A stretch of 64,000 nt of DNA from Strobilurus pachycystidiatus (Eukaryota > Basidiomycota > Agaricomycetes > Agaricales > Physalacriaceae): assembly GCA_019915135.1 (NCBI GenBank), contig JAHLMK010000004.1, positions 558,001-622,000 of the forward strand. Reading direction: 5' to 3'. Below the pieces are notes generated by a model. The model was not told where the DNA came from, ran no database searches, and saw nothing but the letters and a program-made list of their open reading frames with translations. This document shows positions 1 to 11,455 of this stretch, piece by piece; the first letter of the stretch is position 1; every line of letters starts with the position of its first letter. The position numbers and the translations under genes are program-made.

Positions 1-828
1 TGGCATCCTTGTCCATGTCGCCCAAGTATGAAGACCTTGTACGCAGCATTGGGCGGCGCATCAGTGTTGAGCTCGGGGATGTTTACTTTGATCAAAGACT
101 TCTGGTATCGAATCGTGAGAGGTATAGAAGGGATGGACCACGGTCAGGTGTCTAAGACCTGTACGCCGGAAAGCCATGCCGGCGGGATCCTGAAAGACGC
201 TGGTAAGGGAGGGAACGAGCTCGAACATGGTCAGCGCGGTAGGTTGAGCAAGACACCGGCGCCCGCCAACGACTACACACACGGGAACCGGCCAGGCCCC
301 TCCATATTTATGTTAACATAGAGTCGGCAGACGGAGCAGCCACACGAAAATGTCCTACAAGGGTTCTGGCGGCAGGCGACGGACTGCGAAGCGAATGCTC
401 TGGTCACGTCCGCGACGTCCGCGGACTAGAAGGGCCCTTTCTTTCTGGACATGGTGCATCTCAACCCTGGACCTGGGGGCAGAGAGACGCGCATCGTAAT
501 CGCGATTCTGGGGATCAGTTGTCGCCTTCCATTCGTCAAGAAATGCGAGGACATTGGAAGAAGGAGTTATACTTATTGCTATTCGCATGTACTTGACGAG
601 ATATTCATGTTCATTTCGGCGCGCAGAATAGCTGGAAAAATTAGGGAAGAATGGCGTACATACTGTGACGCCGGCTCGTGGAAAGAAAGGAATGAACAAA
701 TGACCCTAGGTTAGGGTCGTGTTATCAGAGGGATCACTGGTTTACCCCCTTCCACCTTTTCCTCTCCCCCCACAAAAAAAATTTTCGGTATATAATAGGT
801 CTGACTAGGGAGACTACCTTCCACCATC
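1..828. other. Left edge, no supported gene
   Basis: No convincing gene was found. On the + strand a short open frame from base 3 to about 155 (with the residues YEDLVRSIGRR) looks mildly protein-like but soon meets a stop, and an open frame on the - strand (355-699) has no recognisable motif. A TATA-like element (tatataata, 789-797) lies about 30 bases upstream of the ATG at 829 and may be a leftover promoter for the decayed gene that follows. A gene crossing the left edge cannot be excluded. Confidence 0.4.
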
Positions 829-1761
829 ATGTCCACTTACGAGGTCTATTCATCGTGGACGACGACGAGCTGAACCTAACCAGCGCTAGGCACTGTCGTC
901 ATTCTTTATCCAAGACTCGTCGTCGACTGCGCCCGTCGCCGTCGCCCCCCACTACGGCCTGTTGGATCAATGGGTCTCGTTCATATAGCCGACCTTGTCG
1001 ACGCGCCATCCAACGTTGCGTACTACAAGGCCTCTTTCTTTGGGCGACATGGCCACAATGTCGGCGAAGAAAATCACGATACGGCGGCATGGGATGTGCG
1101 AGTAATAGCAGCTTCCAGCGACTATATCCACCTAATCCTGTCGTCAGCTACTGGTTCAAGCTGGACAGCGTCGACGAGAATACTTGGGTCCTGCGTGCTC
1201 TGCCCGTACACCTTCTGCGCCTCACTGTCCACTACAGCCGATACCGAACTCACTCCGCTCGTCACGTCGCAGGCCAGCGCTGCTCATGCAATGTGGAATA
1301 CGGAGTCCGAGCACATCAAACCGGACATCGTTCTCACCAGCCCTCCCAGTCGCGCCATGGACACCTGGCTTCTGACTCCTGACAGCCTCAATATGGACAA
1401 AGCCACTATCGTCGAGAATTGCAAGGAGAAACACGGAGGACACACTTGCGACAAGCGACGAACGCGCTCTGCCTGCTGCCAGTTGCCCGAATATGTTCAT
1501 TTCGAGCCGAAATCTCTCGAAGGACGTCCGTTCTAGCAACCTGAATTGGCTGTTCCCCGGAGAATGTCCATGTACGCTCTATCTTCCGCGTTATTCCAGA
1601 TGACCAACTTGCCAAATCCTCAGTCGTTGAAAGCTATCGTTTCATCGCGTATACGAGATGGCCTTCACTATGTCCAAGTCGACATCCCACTCCAACCCAT
1701 CGACCACCTACTTCTCGTCCACAGCTCCGTTGATGGCGCCCACTTCCCAACCTACCACTGA
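829..1761 (+). pseudogene. Decayed histidine phosphatase (phosphoglycerate mutase-like)
   Basis: Translation in shifting frames resembles the fungal phosphoglycerate-mutase-like (histidine phosphatase) family. The start MSTYEVYSSW is followed by a block ending YYKASFFGRHG, by YWFKLDSVDENTW in another frame, and by the well-kept stretches AAHAMWNTE, LTSPPSRAMDTW and CDKRRTRS. The catalytic loop in this family normally reads RHGxGxHN; here it is RHGHN, as if three codons were lost in frame. No consistent GT-AG splicing rejoins the frames around 1090-1260, and the end (after EYVHFEP) degenerates. I therefore call it a pseudogene; a real gene with unusual splicing is the alternative. It belongs to a different subfamily from the intact histidine phosphatase at 52198-53327. 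Confidence 0.6.
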
Positions 1762-2600
1762 AGAGTCTCTATAAATCTTTGTTAGTCTGCAGTCCGCCTT
1801 CGCGTCGAAGTCGGAAGAGGTAATCGTCTTCCCTACGCGTCCAAATCACCTAAATATACATCGCCATCCTCCCCTCTCGAAGACATTGGTGTCGGGAAAG
1901 GGAAAGTTTCCCAAATCACCGAAACGCACGCCGCCAGCCTACAGTCTCAACGGTCAGGTGCTCTTGGCCGCAACACCTCCATCGCCCGCCCTAAAATCTA
2001 CAAAGAGGTCTGGCGCGGCACGGTCGCGCGATGAGTAGAAACCGGCCACTTCGGACTTGAAGTAAGGGTTCGGTGGAGGGATGTCCCAAGAGAGTTTGAT
2101 ACAGGATGATGCAAGACAAGCTATTGAGGTGTACGCTTTGCTACAGTATGAATACCCTGTTCGCTAGGACAATTGCAAATAGATATCACGGTCAACGCTC
2201 CCCAGAGGTATTTTAAAGGTCCAAGCTATCACAGTAATAAGAATACAGCGGGTGGCGTCAGTATCAGAAGCGACAGAGACTACATGTAAGGACAGGATAT
2301 GTACACGAATTCGATATCAAGGGGATCAACTGGCTTGCGGAGGGCTTACATGGTCAGTATTGAGCGCCGAGCATGCATCACTCTTTCGAGCCGGAAGAGG
2401 GAATCGCTACCTCCGAGGTCTCCAAGTCGATGAAGGGTGCACTATCGCGGGGTATGACAGAACGCCCTCGAATCCAGCATGCCCAAGTTTTCAACATGTC
2501 CTACAGAGGGTCGTGAATCACTAGCCGCTTGAGAGAAGCATCCAAACAAACCCGATGTGTTCCAAACGTGATTCCTCCTATGAAAGGCACTAAGGGGGAT
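1762..2600. other. Intergenic, nothing recognised
   Basis: About 840 bases with no recognisable protein, RNA or repeat. Short open frames exist on both strands but none shows a family motif or consistent splicing. Confidence 0.4.
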
Positions 2601-2602
2601 AT

Positions 2603-4054
2603 TCAATAGGCTCGCTTCCGGACGGATGGAGACCATAGCGCACCCGTCACTGAGATGATCAAGTCAGTCAACTGAGCCATAGCAAAGCGGAGATTTGAAC
2701 GTACCGAGGAAGATGTTCCAGATACCTCCCGCGTCTTGGTTTTCAGGGATAATGAAGGCTGTGAGGCTGACAACACGCTACTGAGACAGACGCTCCCAAG
2801 AGTAGCAGGAGCAAAGCTCACACTCCCGCGATGGCAACAAGCACCGTGAAAACACCAAAGCGAATGCATATAGAGATCTGCAGCGAACGAGTATTTGTGT
2901 CGACAATTTGCGGGCTTCGCCTATGCCTAACAAGCATAAAGATAATCCAAACTTCCGCGTGTTCAGCTTGGTCCAGCGAAAGAGATGCGAATGTTGGACC
3001 TACATTCAACAAGAAGCATGCCCAGGAGCGAGAATATGCTGAACGAGGCAGAGATCCGGGCGCTGAGCAAGTGTTATCAATTATGGCACAGTCTCCATTT
3101 TGAACATACTTACTGTTGCGAGCCCGCCCCAGCCCCGCAGAACATGCGGGCAGAATCAAATGCAACAGTGTGCGTGGATATGATGGCCTATACTATAGTC
3201 AGATTTATCCTCACACGCACAAGTTCGGTCGCCACACACCATATCGGAAATGTTGTACACGATATAGAATATGGTGAAGGGAAACCAGGCCAACTAAGGT
3301 CGAGATTAGTGCGGAGAATTGCAGAGAAGGGGAGCAATTTGCGATTTTATCCCAGATTTGGTGCTTGTCTCTGGAGGCAAGGGCTGCTTGTATGCTGAGC
3401 GCAACCTAAACAATGTGAGGAAATGTCAAGAAGCTGTAAGGTGGACTGACATCTAGCATATAACAGAAAACAGCAGCTGTGGCACTGCATAGAAAGTGTT
3501 AGTCTTGCACTGATTATCGAGTAAGACTCAAGTGTACCCCGGAGGACCTGGTGGAGACTTGAGTCAGTACAACGTTAATGGCCTGCAGGAATCAAGACGA
3601 GGTTTCACCTCCATATATGAGTGAGGCTTGCCACATGCACAGTCCAAATGGCGGATCCTCCGCAGAAAATTGAAAGCGTAAATTCACAAGATAAAGAAGT
3701 GGGAACACGCCCAGCGCAATGAACATCGTATACCAGGCATGACTCCGGTGAATATGGGGATTCAGGCGCGCCGTGAGCACCAACAGCCCCAGCGAGGCGC
3801 TAGAGATGCAAGCTATAGTATCGAAGATAACAGTGGGAGTCTGCGAGACCGAGCCCAGCTCGCCAGAGGGTGCATTGCCGTTGAAGATGCCAGACATACC
3901 GAACAAAAGACGCTGGCCTGCAACGAGAAGAAAACAAATGTGGAATGAGAGAGATGTTCAGGATAGACTCCTCCACGATTTCAATGGGTTTCACGGCCGT
4001 GAGAGGCCAGGCACAGCACCTGTCGTGGTGGATCCAGATGAACAATCGAAGCAA
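2603..4054 (-). CDS. Seven-transmembrane fungal receptor-like protein (boundaries uncertain)
   Basis: The best exon (about 3600-3930) encodes QRLLFGMSGIFNG, then a hydrophobic helix, a basic loop (LNPHIHRSHAW), a second helix and FGLCMWQASLIYGG. Downstream exons, split by short introns (one acceptor near 3395, another near 3470), give more hydrophobic segments, including an ICIRFGVFTVLVAIAG helix at about 2820-2880. The motif CxxQAxLxYG and the terminal helix match the 7TM gene at 55576-56877, so these look like paralogues of an orphan fungal 7TM/GPCR-like family. A ttgcag acceptor just before QRLLFG implies at least one upstream exon, and an open stretch runs to about 4054. Exact start, stop and intactness are unresolved; partial decay is possible. 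Confidence 0.5.
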
Positions 4055-4397
4055 GGGGCTGGTGTCGAACCTGCCCTAGAGGAAGTTGGAGGGAGAGACA
4101 AATGATCGGTCCAAGAAAACGTTCTAGTAATCCCGTTCAACTTGTTCAATTCCGCTGATCCCGATCTACTTGACAGCCCAAAGATGGTGACAGCCGTCTT
4201 TCAGAGTCCCAGACCAAAGGATGTGCCATTGATTCAGAGTGCGTCGCCATCACGATCCCATGGGCACGAGAATCCACTTATCCTAGTATCCTGTTCGCTG
4301 TCGAAGAAGGTCAGGTGCGAGCTGGGTGCGAGCCTCGAGGCTGAACTAGATTTGAGATCATGTCATGTCATTTTGTAAGATGTGCGTGATCAAACGT

Positions 4398-4871
4398 CTA
4401 AGCGCCGGAAGGCTGCGGAAGCGCCCGAATGTCAGCTGGTGCTCTGGCGGAGTTGATCCGATGATCGAACCGGGCGGCTTCGTTGACGATAAGCAGTCTA
4501 AGTATAAGCCATCTCTCAGCGTCCACCTCCACCCAATCTGTACTGTCTACTGCCTCAAATCTACTGTGATGGTTTTCACCCACATCAGCGAGGATACCGA
4601 GATACTGTCTTGCACATTGCTCACCATTCCGCGTCATCCGGCATGACGACGCGATCAAAACTTTCATCGCCGCAACGATATCACGACGAGACGAATCAGT
4701 CGATGTGGCCCGTTTTTTCTCAATTGAGTTGGCTGTACATAAGCTCACCGTGGCGGCGTTACGAAGACGCCAGGCAATGCCTGGCAGTTTCGTACCAAAG
4801 TTGGCCCATGCTTTCGGACAATCATTCTGATGGCCTCGGATCTCATCTAAATGCGACAGCATCGTAAACAC
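4398..4871 (-). other. Unassigned open frame, doubtful
   Basis: A 157-codon open frame (ATG near 4871) encodes a mixed charged sequence starting MFTMLSHLDEIRGHQ. I recognise no domain, and it lies in the upstream region of the DUF3419 gene on the opposite strand. It could be a small gene, a gene relic or chance; low confidence. Confidence 0.2.
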
Positions 4872-4989
4872 GGCGATTGTTCGTTTCGATACATAGGCGG
4901 TGTCTACAGCACCATGATGTCCTTACACACTTTAACTGCTGCCATCATCCTCCACACACTGAGGCTCCTTTATCCTCGCTTTTCTTCCA

Positions 4990-6915
4990 ATGTTTCCTCT
5001 ACTGGCATCTTTCTCCATCCTGGTCGTGGTGGTCGGCACTATGTACGGTTTGTTGCGTACAACTCGGATTCGATCCTCACAGCGCCACAGCTCGGTAAGT
5101 TTCAACTCTCGATTCGCTTTGTCTTCTCGGACCCTTAAGATTATGCAGGCTTACACGACATCGTGTGAAGATGGCCACCGGAAATCAACGCTTCTCGTGG
5201 GACATCGTGGCCGAGACTCAGAGGACGACGTTGGCCTTCCTTTCTTCATACGTCAAACACGCCCTATCCTCGAGGACGGGCCGTCACTCCAGAAGTTTCC
5301 CTCCTACTCCAAGGTTCGCACTTCTTCTTCTCGCGTTCATTGTGGTACAATACATAGCCGTTCTTCAGTGGCGAGTGCCATATTCAGCCAATTCATCATT
5401 CCACACATTCATCTATTCGTTCACATGGGTGGGTTTTCAGTGCAATCCTCTGAGCGGTGACTTAATGTATCTTCTCCAGGAGGACCCGTACGAGGACTTG
5501 CGCCACCTCAAACTTACCCCAGATGATTCAATCATGGTGATAACAAGCGCCGGAGACAGCGCTCTTCATTACGCGCTTTCTGTCGGTCCCAGTCAAGTTC
5601 GTCTTGCCACAATGGTTATTGCAATATACTGATCGTCAACTCAAGGTTCACTGTGTTGACATGAATCCTACGTGTGTCGTCGCCGCGTACTCTACCGTGC
5701 TGTTTCTCACACTGTGTTTAGTCAAGGTCACCTTTTGGAGCTTAAACTCGCTGCCATCTCTGCGCTCAATTATGAGGACTTCTTCATGCTATTCGGGCAA
5801 GGCCGACACCCTGACTTTCCCCACTTGCTCTCGACACTGGGTGATCACCTCTCTTCTCCGGCCTATGAGTTCTGGCGATCACATGAGCATGTCTTTGCTT
5901 CGTCTTTGTATAGCCATGGCTTCAGCGGTCGTGCACTGCGCATCATGACTCTCGTGTTCAAGATAGCGGGCGTCTCAAGGGCAATTGCAGCGCTAATATC
6001 TTCAGATACTCTGGACCAACAAGTCCGGATATGGAGAGAGGAGATCAAACCCGTTCTATTGAATCCTATCGTTGTTGCATTGCTGAGGAGTCCAGCTTTC
6101 TGCTGGAATGCTTTAGGTGTACCGAAGAACCAGCGCAAGATGCTGCTAGAGGAGGGTAAGTGAGGCTTCATCTTCAACTCAATACAAGTGACTCGAGCCT
6201 TCTTAGGGACTGTCCACAACTACATAATAGACACGCTAGAGCCTCTGGTGACAAGTTACCTATTCAAGTCTCAGAATCATTTCTTCTTCTTAGTGAGTGA
6301 CATGTACGAAGTCTATAGCCGTGGCGTCTAAAGCCAATGATAGTGTCTGAATGGGAGGTACACGAAGGAGTGCTGTCCGGAGTATCTCACACCGGCGGGA
6401 TTTGTCAAGTTGCAAGATAACTTACGCCAGAAACCAAATGCCTTCCGTCTTCACACAACCACAATCATCGAGTGAGTTCCTGTCGGAGTCACTGCATTCT
6501 GCCGGCGCATTCTTCTGATGTTGATGTATACATAGTGCTTTGCGCAACATGCACAGTGCATCTCTTACCCGTGTACATGTCATGGATCATCTCGATTGGT
6601 TTGCTCAAGGATCTCACGAAGTCGACGAGGAGATTCGGCAGCTCCATCGTGTGCTTGCAAGCAACGGAACAGTATTTTGGCGCTCTGCGGCGCGCATGCC
6701 ATGGTACAATGCACGATTCCAAGCCCTGGGATTTGCTGTGCGGCCACTGGGTGTGCGTCAAGGGTGTGAAGTTCCTCTGGATATGGTCAACATGTAAGCC
6801 TCTGACGTATTTTTGCATTCTGAGGTTGACAGATCCGTTCAGGTATGCATCATTCTATGTGGCAACAAAGAAGGAAGATGAGCTGGTCACCATTGACTCC
6901 GACTCGTGGCATTGA
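4990..6915 (+). CDS. DUF3419 protein, BtaA-like 3-amino-3-carboxypropyl transferase
   Basis: Nine exons (4990-5094, 5150-5428, 5480-5596, 5646-5671, 5722-6155, 6207-6292, 6344-6471, 6536-6793, 6843-6915) give 501 residues in frame. The N-terminus has one hydrophobic helix (FSILVVVVG) and a second at about residue 85 (FALLLLAFIVVQY), so the enzyme is likely membrane-anchored. The core shows ITSAGDSALHYAL (SAM-binding-like loop), VHCVDMNPTQ, LLELKLAAI, CCPEYL and HVMDHLDW, typical of DUF3419. The bacterial member BtaA transfers the aminocarboxypropyl group of S-adenosylmethionine to diacylglycerol, the first step of betaine-lipid (DGTS) synthesis. In fungal BTA1 this domain is fused to a BtaB-like N-methyltransferase; no such half is seen here, so the substrate is uncertain. 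Confidence 0.85.
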
Positions 6916-7600
6916 GGGTCACGGTCGCTGACAGATGTCAAGGAAAGAGGTGATCTCGTTGTAGATGTTCTACTAGTGAGTAGCTTAGCGGACCCCACGC
7001 GGACCCCTATATGTATTCTTGTTGAGACTACCAGAGACCGGAACCGCCCTTGTGTCTGATTACTTCAGTCTGAAACTGTCTGATCCTCTCCCAACTGAGT
7101 TATGTCCTCATTGCGTCTGTAGGCATGCGCAGGAAATGTGAGATTTGTCATCCGGCGTTTCGAAATCAGTATTATCACTGACCATACGCGCAGAAAAGGG
7201 CAGACTAGGGCAGACTAAGTCGCACGCGACGCGCGTGCAGTGGGACATCGAAAGCGTTGATCGGGGTCTGTTCATGAAACACGGCGTAGTACCAGAGCTC
7301 GAGGTATGGGTATGTATGTGGGGAAGCTCCCAAGGCTACGCGTTGACGTCTTGTGAGAACAGTGATGCAGCCTAGGTGACGCGTCATGGTCGCTGATTGC
7401 CAGTGTTCCCCTTCCCAACTCCGTGGCAGGGTAATGTCTTGATTGTCCACGCGCCAAGTTGTGGTGAGTACGAATACGAGTCTCCAGGTAGTTGTGACCA
7501 CTCTATATTAAACACCGTAATTAGAATTGAGAAGAAACGTTGATATGGATACAGATGAATAGCGTGTAGATAGTAGTCAAAGCGTGCGGTCTATTGACGT
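6916..7600. other. Convergent intergenic region
   Basis: About 680 bases between the ends of the DUF3419 gene (+) and the heme oxygenase gene (-). Open frames on both strands at 7145-7500 lack motifs and look like chance. Nothing else recognised. Confidence 0.4.
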
Positions 7601-8690
7601 CTAACTCGACTCAAAGAACGATGCTATCCAATCCTGGACAGCTAGAAGCTTACCATACCCCTTATCGCCAGTGAATCCACCAACCACGAGAATGAAGTGC
7701 GCAAGACAGACTGGGAGGATGTCAGCGTAAATCAGACGGCGAGAGACGAACGCACCCGCAGCAACGACGGCGATTATGCTAGACAAGGGATATGACTTGT
7801 TCATCACTGACGGGCTCGAGTTGACCATAAGCGGATTGTGTTTGGGCTTAGGGGAAATGTCCATGAGTGGATTGTGCTTTGGTGGGGTGCGGATGGACTT
7901 GAAGATGCCACTGTTGAGAATGAAGACCTTCTTGGCCTCCTCAACCGTTTCGACTAGGGATCGGTCAGCACAAGGAAAAAGCTTAGCCAGGTATGTGTAC
8001 CTCTGATATTCTCCTTGAGAGCCTTACCACCCTCGTTCATCCCGTCCCGGAACCAGTCTTTGATGCGCTTCATCTCGCCGATGGTGGCCGGCTTGGAGCT
8101 CTTCAATTCCTTGAATACATAGAAGGACAGTCCGCGCTCATTGTCAAGGCCATAAGCTTTACCCAGGGTTGCGCGTATGGTCTGGCCACCACTCAGATCA
8201 CCAAGGTAGCGTACGTATGAGTGGGCGAGGAGGGGTGATGGGTCGTCCGAGTCTGACAGCTGCTGTATCCTCTGTACGTAGGCAGTCAACGCAGGAGGCG
8301 TGTTGGACACGAGGTCGAGATGGATAGGGTGGGTCTTCCAGGAAGCTTCGGGGACTTGGAGAACGGAGGAGATGTCGGCCTCAAGGGCGGGTGCTCGTCT
8401 CAATAGAGCGGGGTTGTAGGTGGGTTCTAGGACAGGGTGAGAGCTGTGGCGGTCTAAAGCTCGCTCAAAGGTGCTGGCAGCCTGTCAGCGCCACATTCGC
8501 GGATGAGGCAAACGACGCACTCGTAAATGTACCACAGCATCATGAGAAAGCGAGCATACTCCTCCTTGGGAAGAAGACCCGAGAGAAGCAATTCGGCGCC
8601 GTCGCTGTGCTCGACCTCGCTGTGCACCTCCACTGTGATCTCCTTCATCACTGTCGCCAACGGCTGAGAGTAGTCGATGATAGTGGGCAT
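7601..8690 (-). CDS. Heme oxygenase, tail-anchored
   Basis: Three exons (8521-8690, 8001-8473, 7601-7953) give 331 residues in frame. Heme oxygenase splits heme into biliverdin, CO and iron, normally at the ER membrane. The signature YVRYLGDLSGGQ is complete, preceded by the usual RHSSHPVLEPTYNPALL block and, near the N-terminus, by the helix around VHSEVEHSDGAELLLSG that should carry the proximal histidine (family knowledge). After the catalytic domain comes a duplicated element (PKHNPLMDIS / PKHNPLMVNS), then a hydrophobic C-terminus, consistent with a tail anchor as in yeast HMX1. Introns are 47 nt each. The last 20 residues are read through without splicing and may be imprecise. Confidence 0.9.
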
Positions 8691-9071
8691 GATGGGCGTT
8701 GTCCGGATGGTCCGTCCTGTGGAGGGAAGATGTGGGATGATGGAAGTATAAGCGAAAGAGGACAGCTGTTGAAAGCCTGTTTACAGCAGCAGGCGGTCCA
8801 GGTCAGCTTCCTTGATTCGGGTCCCCTATCGTGGTCAAGATGAAAGGGGAAAAAAGCTGTTTTGCCATCTAATCAGATAGGTCAGGAACAATCTAATCTA
8901 GGCAGTCAGAGACTACAGCCAGGCCTCTTACAGTCATTATTGACAAAGTCGCGTTCGTGCGCGGGATAAAATACACTCATATTTGCTACACTGCCTCGTA
9001 AAAACTCTCGCAAAAGAAGAACGAACTATTTACATCTTGCTGACAAGCTGACAGCAACCATACGCATGGCA

Positions 9072-10655
9072 TCACGATTCCGCCGAAAATCGCTGCAATG
9101 TCGTGATTCAGCATCATATGTGAACAGCGGCAGGAGGAGTGGACATACGGTTTGTAGGTGAGTGGCGGTGGGTGTATTCGGGATAGAATTCGCGCGTACG
9201 CGCGGAGCGATACGAACTCCGATTGGAGGTGTTTTGTTATCGCCACCCTTCAAATCCGTCGGCTCCGGTTCGAACTCGACTTTGCTCTTGGACGGCTCGT
9301 CTACCGGAGAAGGGAACTCTACCTTCGGCGGCAGAGGAATCGGCGTAGGGTGCAAAGTCTCCACATAATAGAATTCATCGTCGGTTGTTTTGTCCGAGTC
9401 TAGGTCGTCCTCGTACGCCAATGAGATGTTTGCCGGGTCTGGCTCGGAAAGGCGTCGGTCAGTTGAGGCGTCAGATAGCAATCATTGGCCACAACACACC
9501 TGGAACATTGCCACCGAAGCGTACGCCGCCACCAATAACGCGCCAGCTAACTGGGAAGTACCCTCGCTTCATGCTTTCTTCTTTCGCGGATAAGGGCTTA
9601 GAAGGCAGCTGATGCTTCACGCCGCCAATAGAGTATGAACCTGTACGTTTATCTTGCTCGTGAATACTACCAGAACAAAAAGCAATATGAGAGATCCGGG
9701 TTGAACAAACGTCATGCTACACTTACAATGTACATGCTTCCCCACTCGGACATTGCCTTCCTGCGATTATGTACTTGCACATCTTAGCTTGAAATCCGAG
9801 GTCTGTTAGGGAAACTTGTCGCTTGTGATTGACACGGGGCACTCACTCTTGAACTTGGGATTCCGAGGTACCGGTGAGCGCAATTGCGAGGGCGAGCGTC
9901 GCGTGGGCTGCAACGTTGGAGATATAACGCCGGAGGTGGAGCTTATGACTATGGGGTTCGAGTAGTCTCCGCCTTTGCCATCGTCCTCTTCCTCGTCAGC
10001 CTTATCAGACGTCGAGTCAGCAGGGGATGCGTATGGTTCTGAATTGTACGGTGGATCTGGTGGTACCTCTGGAGACCTATATGGCGGTGACCACATTCCT
10101 TGTCCGGGATATACGACGTGATATGGCGACAATGGATTAGAGGCGTAGAAGTGATAGTTTAGAGACGCGTTTGGGCTAAGTATTTCTGCAGAAGCGATCA
10201 GTTCGTTTTTGGAACAAGAACAAGGACACACAGTGACATACGCTTGTAGGGATATCTGATGTCTGCCTCGGTAACATCAACTAGCTTACCCTCGAGCCTC
10301 AATTCTGTAGCAGATGTAAAATTGTGGCGGGGAAACAAGACCAAGCGCTTACCCTCTCCTGGATTTGCTGGGTGAACAAATCGGCACCACATGCCGTTCG
10401 TGCAACTGCCCGCCAGAAAGTATCTGCATGCCTTGGCACTGTGCGCGATGGGAGTGGGCGCAATAATGTGCGCGAAGTCGCAGTCGTCCGCAGACTTGGG
10501 ACAAATGGACATCTGGAAGTAGCGGCATGGCTTTGCTAAACGCGAAATCAGCGGACGCTTGGATGAAATACAAGACAGTACACACTATGTCGCTTCTTCG
10601 AAGGAGGGGGTTTCTTCATCTTGTCGGTTGGACCGTCGGAGACGATGGACACCAT
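9072..10655 (-). CDS. Triple CCCH zinc-finger protein
   Basis: Eight exons (10586-10655, 10353-10535, 10242-10304, 9847-10185, 9727-9802, 9500-9666, 9149-9438, 9072-9092) give 402 residues. Three CCCH fingers are visible: CRYFQMSICPKSADDCDFAH (C-x7-C-x6-C-x3-H), CRYFLAGSCTNGMWCRFVH and CKYIIAGRQCPSGEACTFIH (both C-x7-C-x5-C-x3-H). The first two are adjacent near residue 30; the third lies about 150 residues later and is rebuilt across an intron, which supports the model. The linker is rich in Pro/Ser/Asp-Glu. Such fingers commonly bind single-stranded RNA, so a role in mRNA processing or decay is inferred, not shown. The protein ends RFSAES. I cannot name an orthologue. Confidence 0.8.
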
Positions 10656-10659
10656 GGGT

Positions 10660-11455
10660 GTAGGGAGGGAAAGAGTCAAAGCCGTACAAGGAGTGGAAAC
10701 CTTAAATAAGGTCAAGTTCAAATTCGAAAACTCCGTCACTCCGGACGAGCCCCGTACCAAAGTGAGACAAGGTTATCAAATCGGAGCTTTCCCTTGAGAG
10801 CCCTTGAGGTGGAACAATGGACTCTGGGTCCAAGAGATGGGTGTTCGTACCAGGTTCGTACCGCCGTCAGCCCATTTTCGTATACAAAGTTCCCCGACAC
10901 GAGGCGCGTATCACTGCACGGAGAACGCAGAGAACAATAAGAGGGACTGTCGAAGGGATTCGCGAAGCATGTGGGTATCAATTTTAAAAACACAATAAGG
11001 GTTATACACACAACTGCCCTGTTCTTATTGTTCTCGCCACAGATCAGATGCGATGGGAACAAAACGGCATGAACGATGACGGGAAGAGAAGAAAAGCGCC
11101 CGGATTTGTGAGCCGATGTTCCGATGTTATAATCTGATGAATTAGAGTATCCGGTGCGATGATCAATTGGCTGCTGCCCGCCGGGATGAATGTGTTCAGA
11201 TCAGCTCATTGTACTCTCATTGTTCACGCATTTGGAAAACCCAGATGGAAATATGATCAACAAGAATGAAGAGCCTCTCCAGTGGACAGCCTGACGCTCA
11301 ATCTCGCAGACTAAGTAGTAATACTTTTGCTCTAAGCTGTCCCGAGAACACTCGCTTCGCATGAGTCAGGTGGGGAGTGGGTGTTGATCGTATTACTATC
11401 AGCCTGAGACAAACAAGGCGAAGATCACGACAGGCACGCGCTACACTTTGACATC
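10660..11455. other. Divergent intergenic region (CCCH gene / kinase)
   Basis: About 800 bases between two divergently transcribed genes, presumably holding both promoters. A - strand open frame (about 10736-11062) has a hydrophobic N-terminal stretch resembling a signal sequence but no other support. No repeats seen. Confidence 0.35.

Noticed and set aside
10736..11062. Small secreted protein on the - strand
   Set aside because: Hydrophobic start only; it overlaps a divergent promoter region and has no supporting motif.
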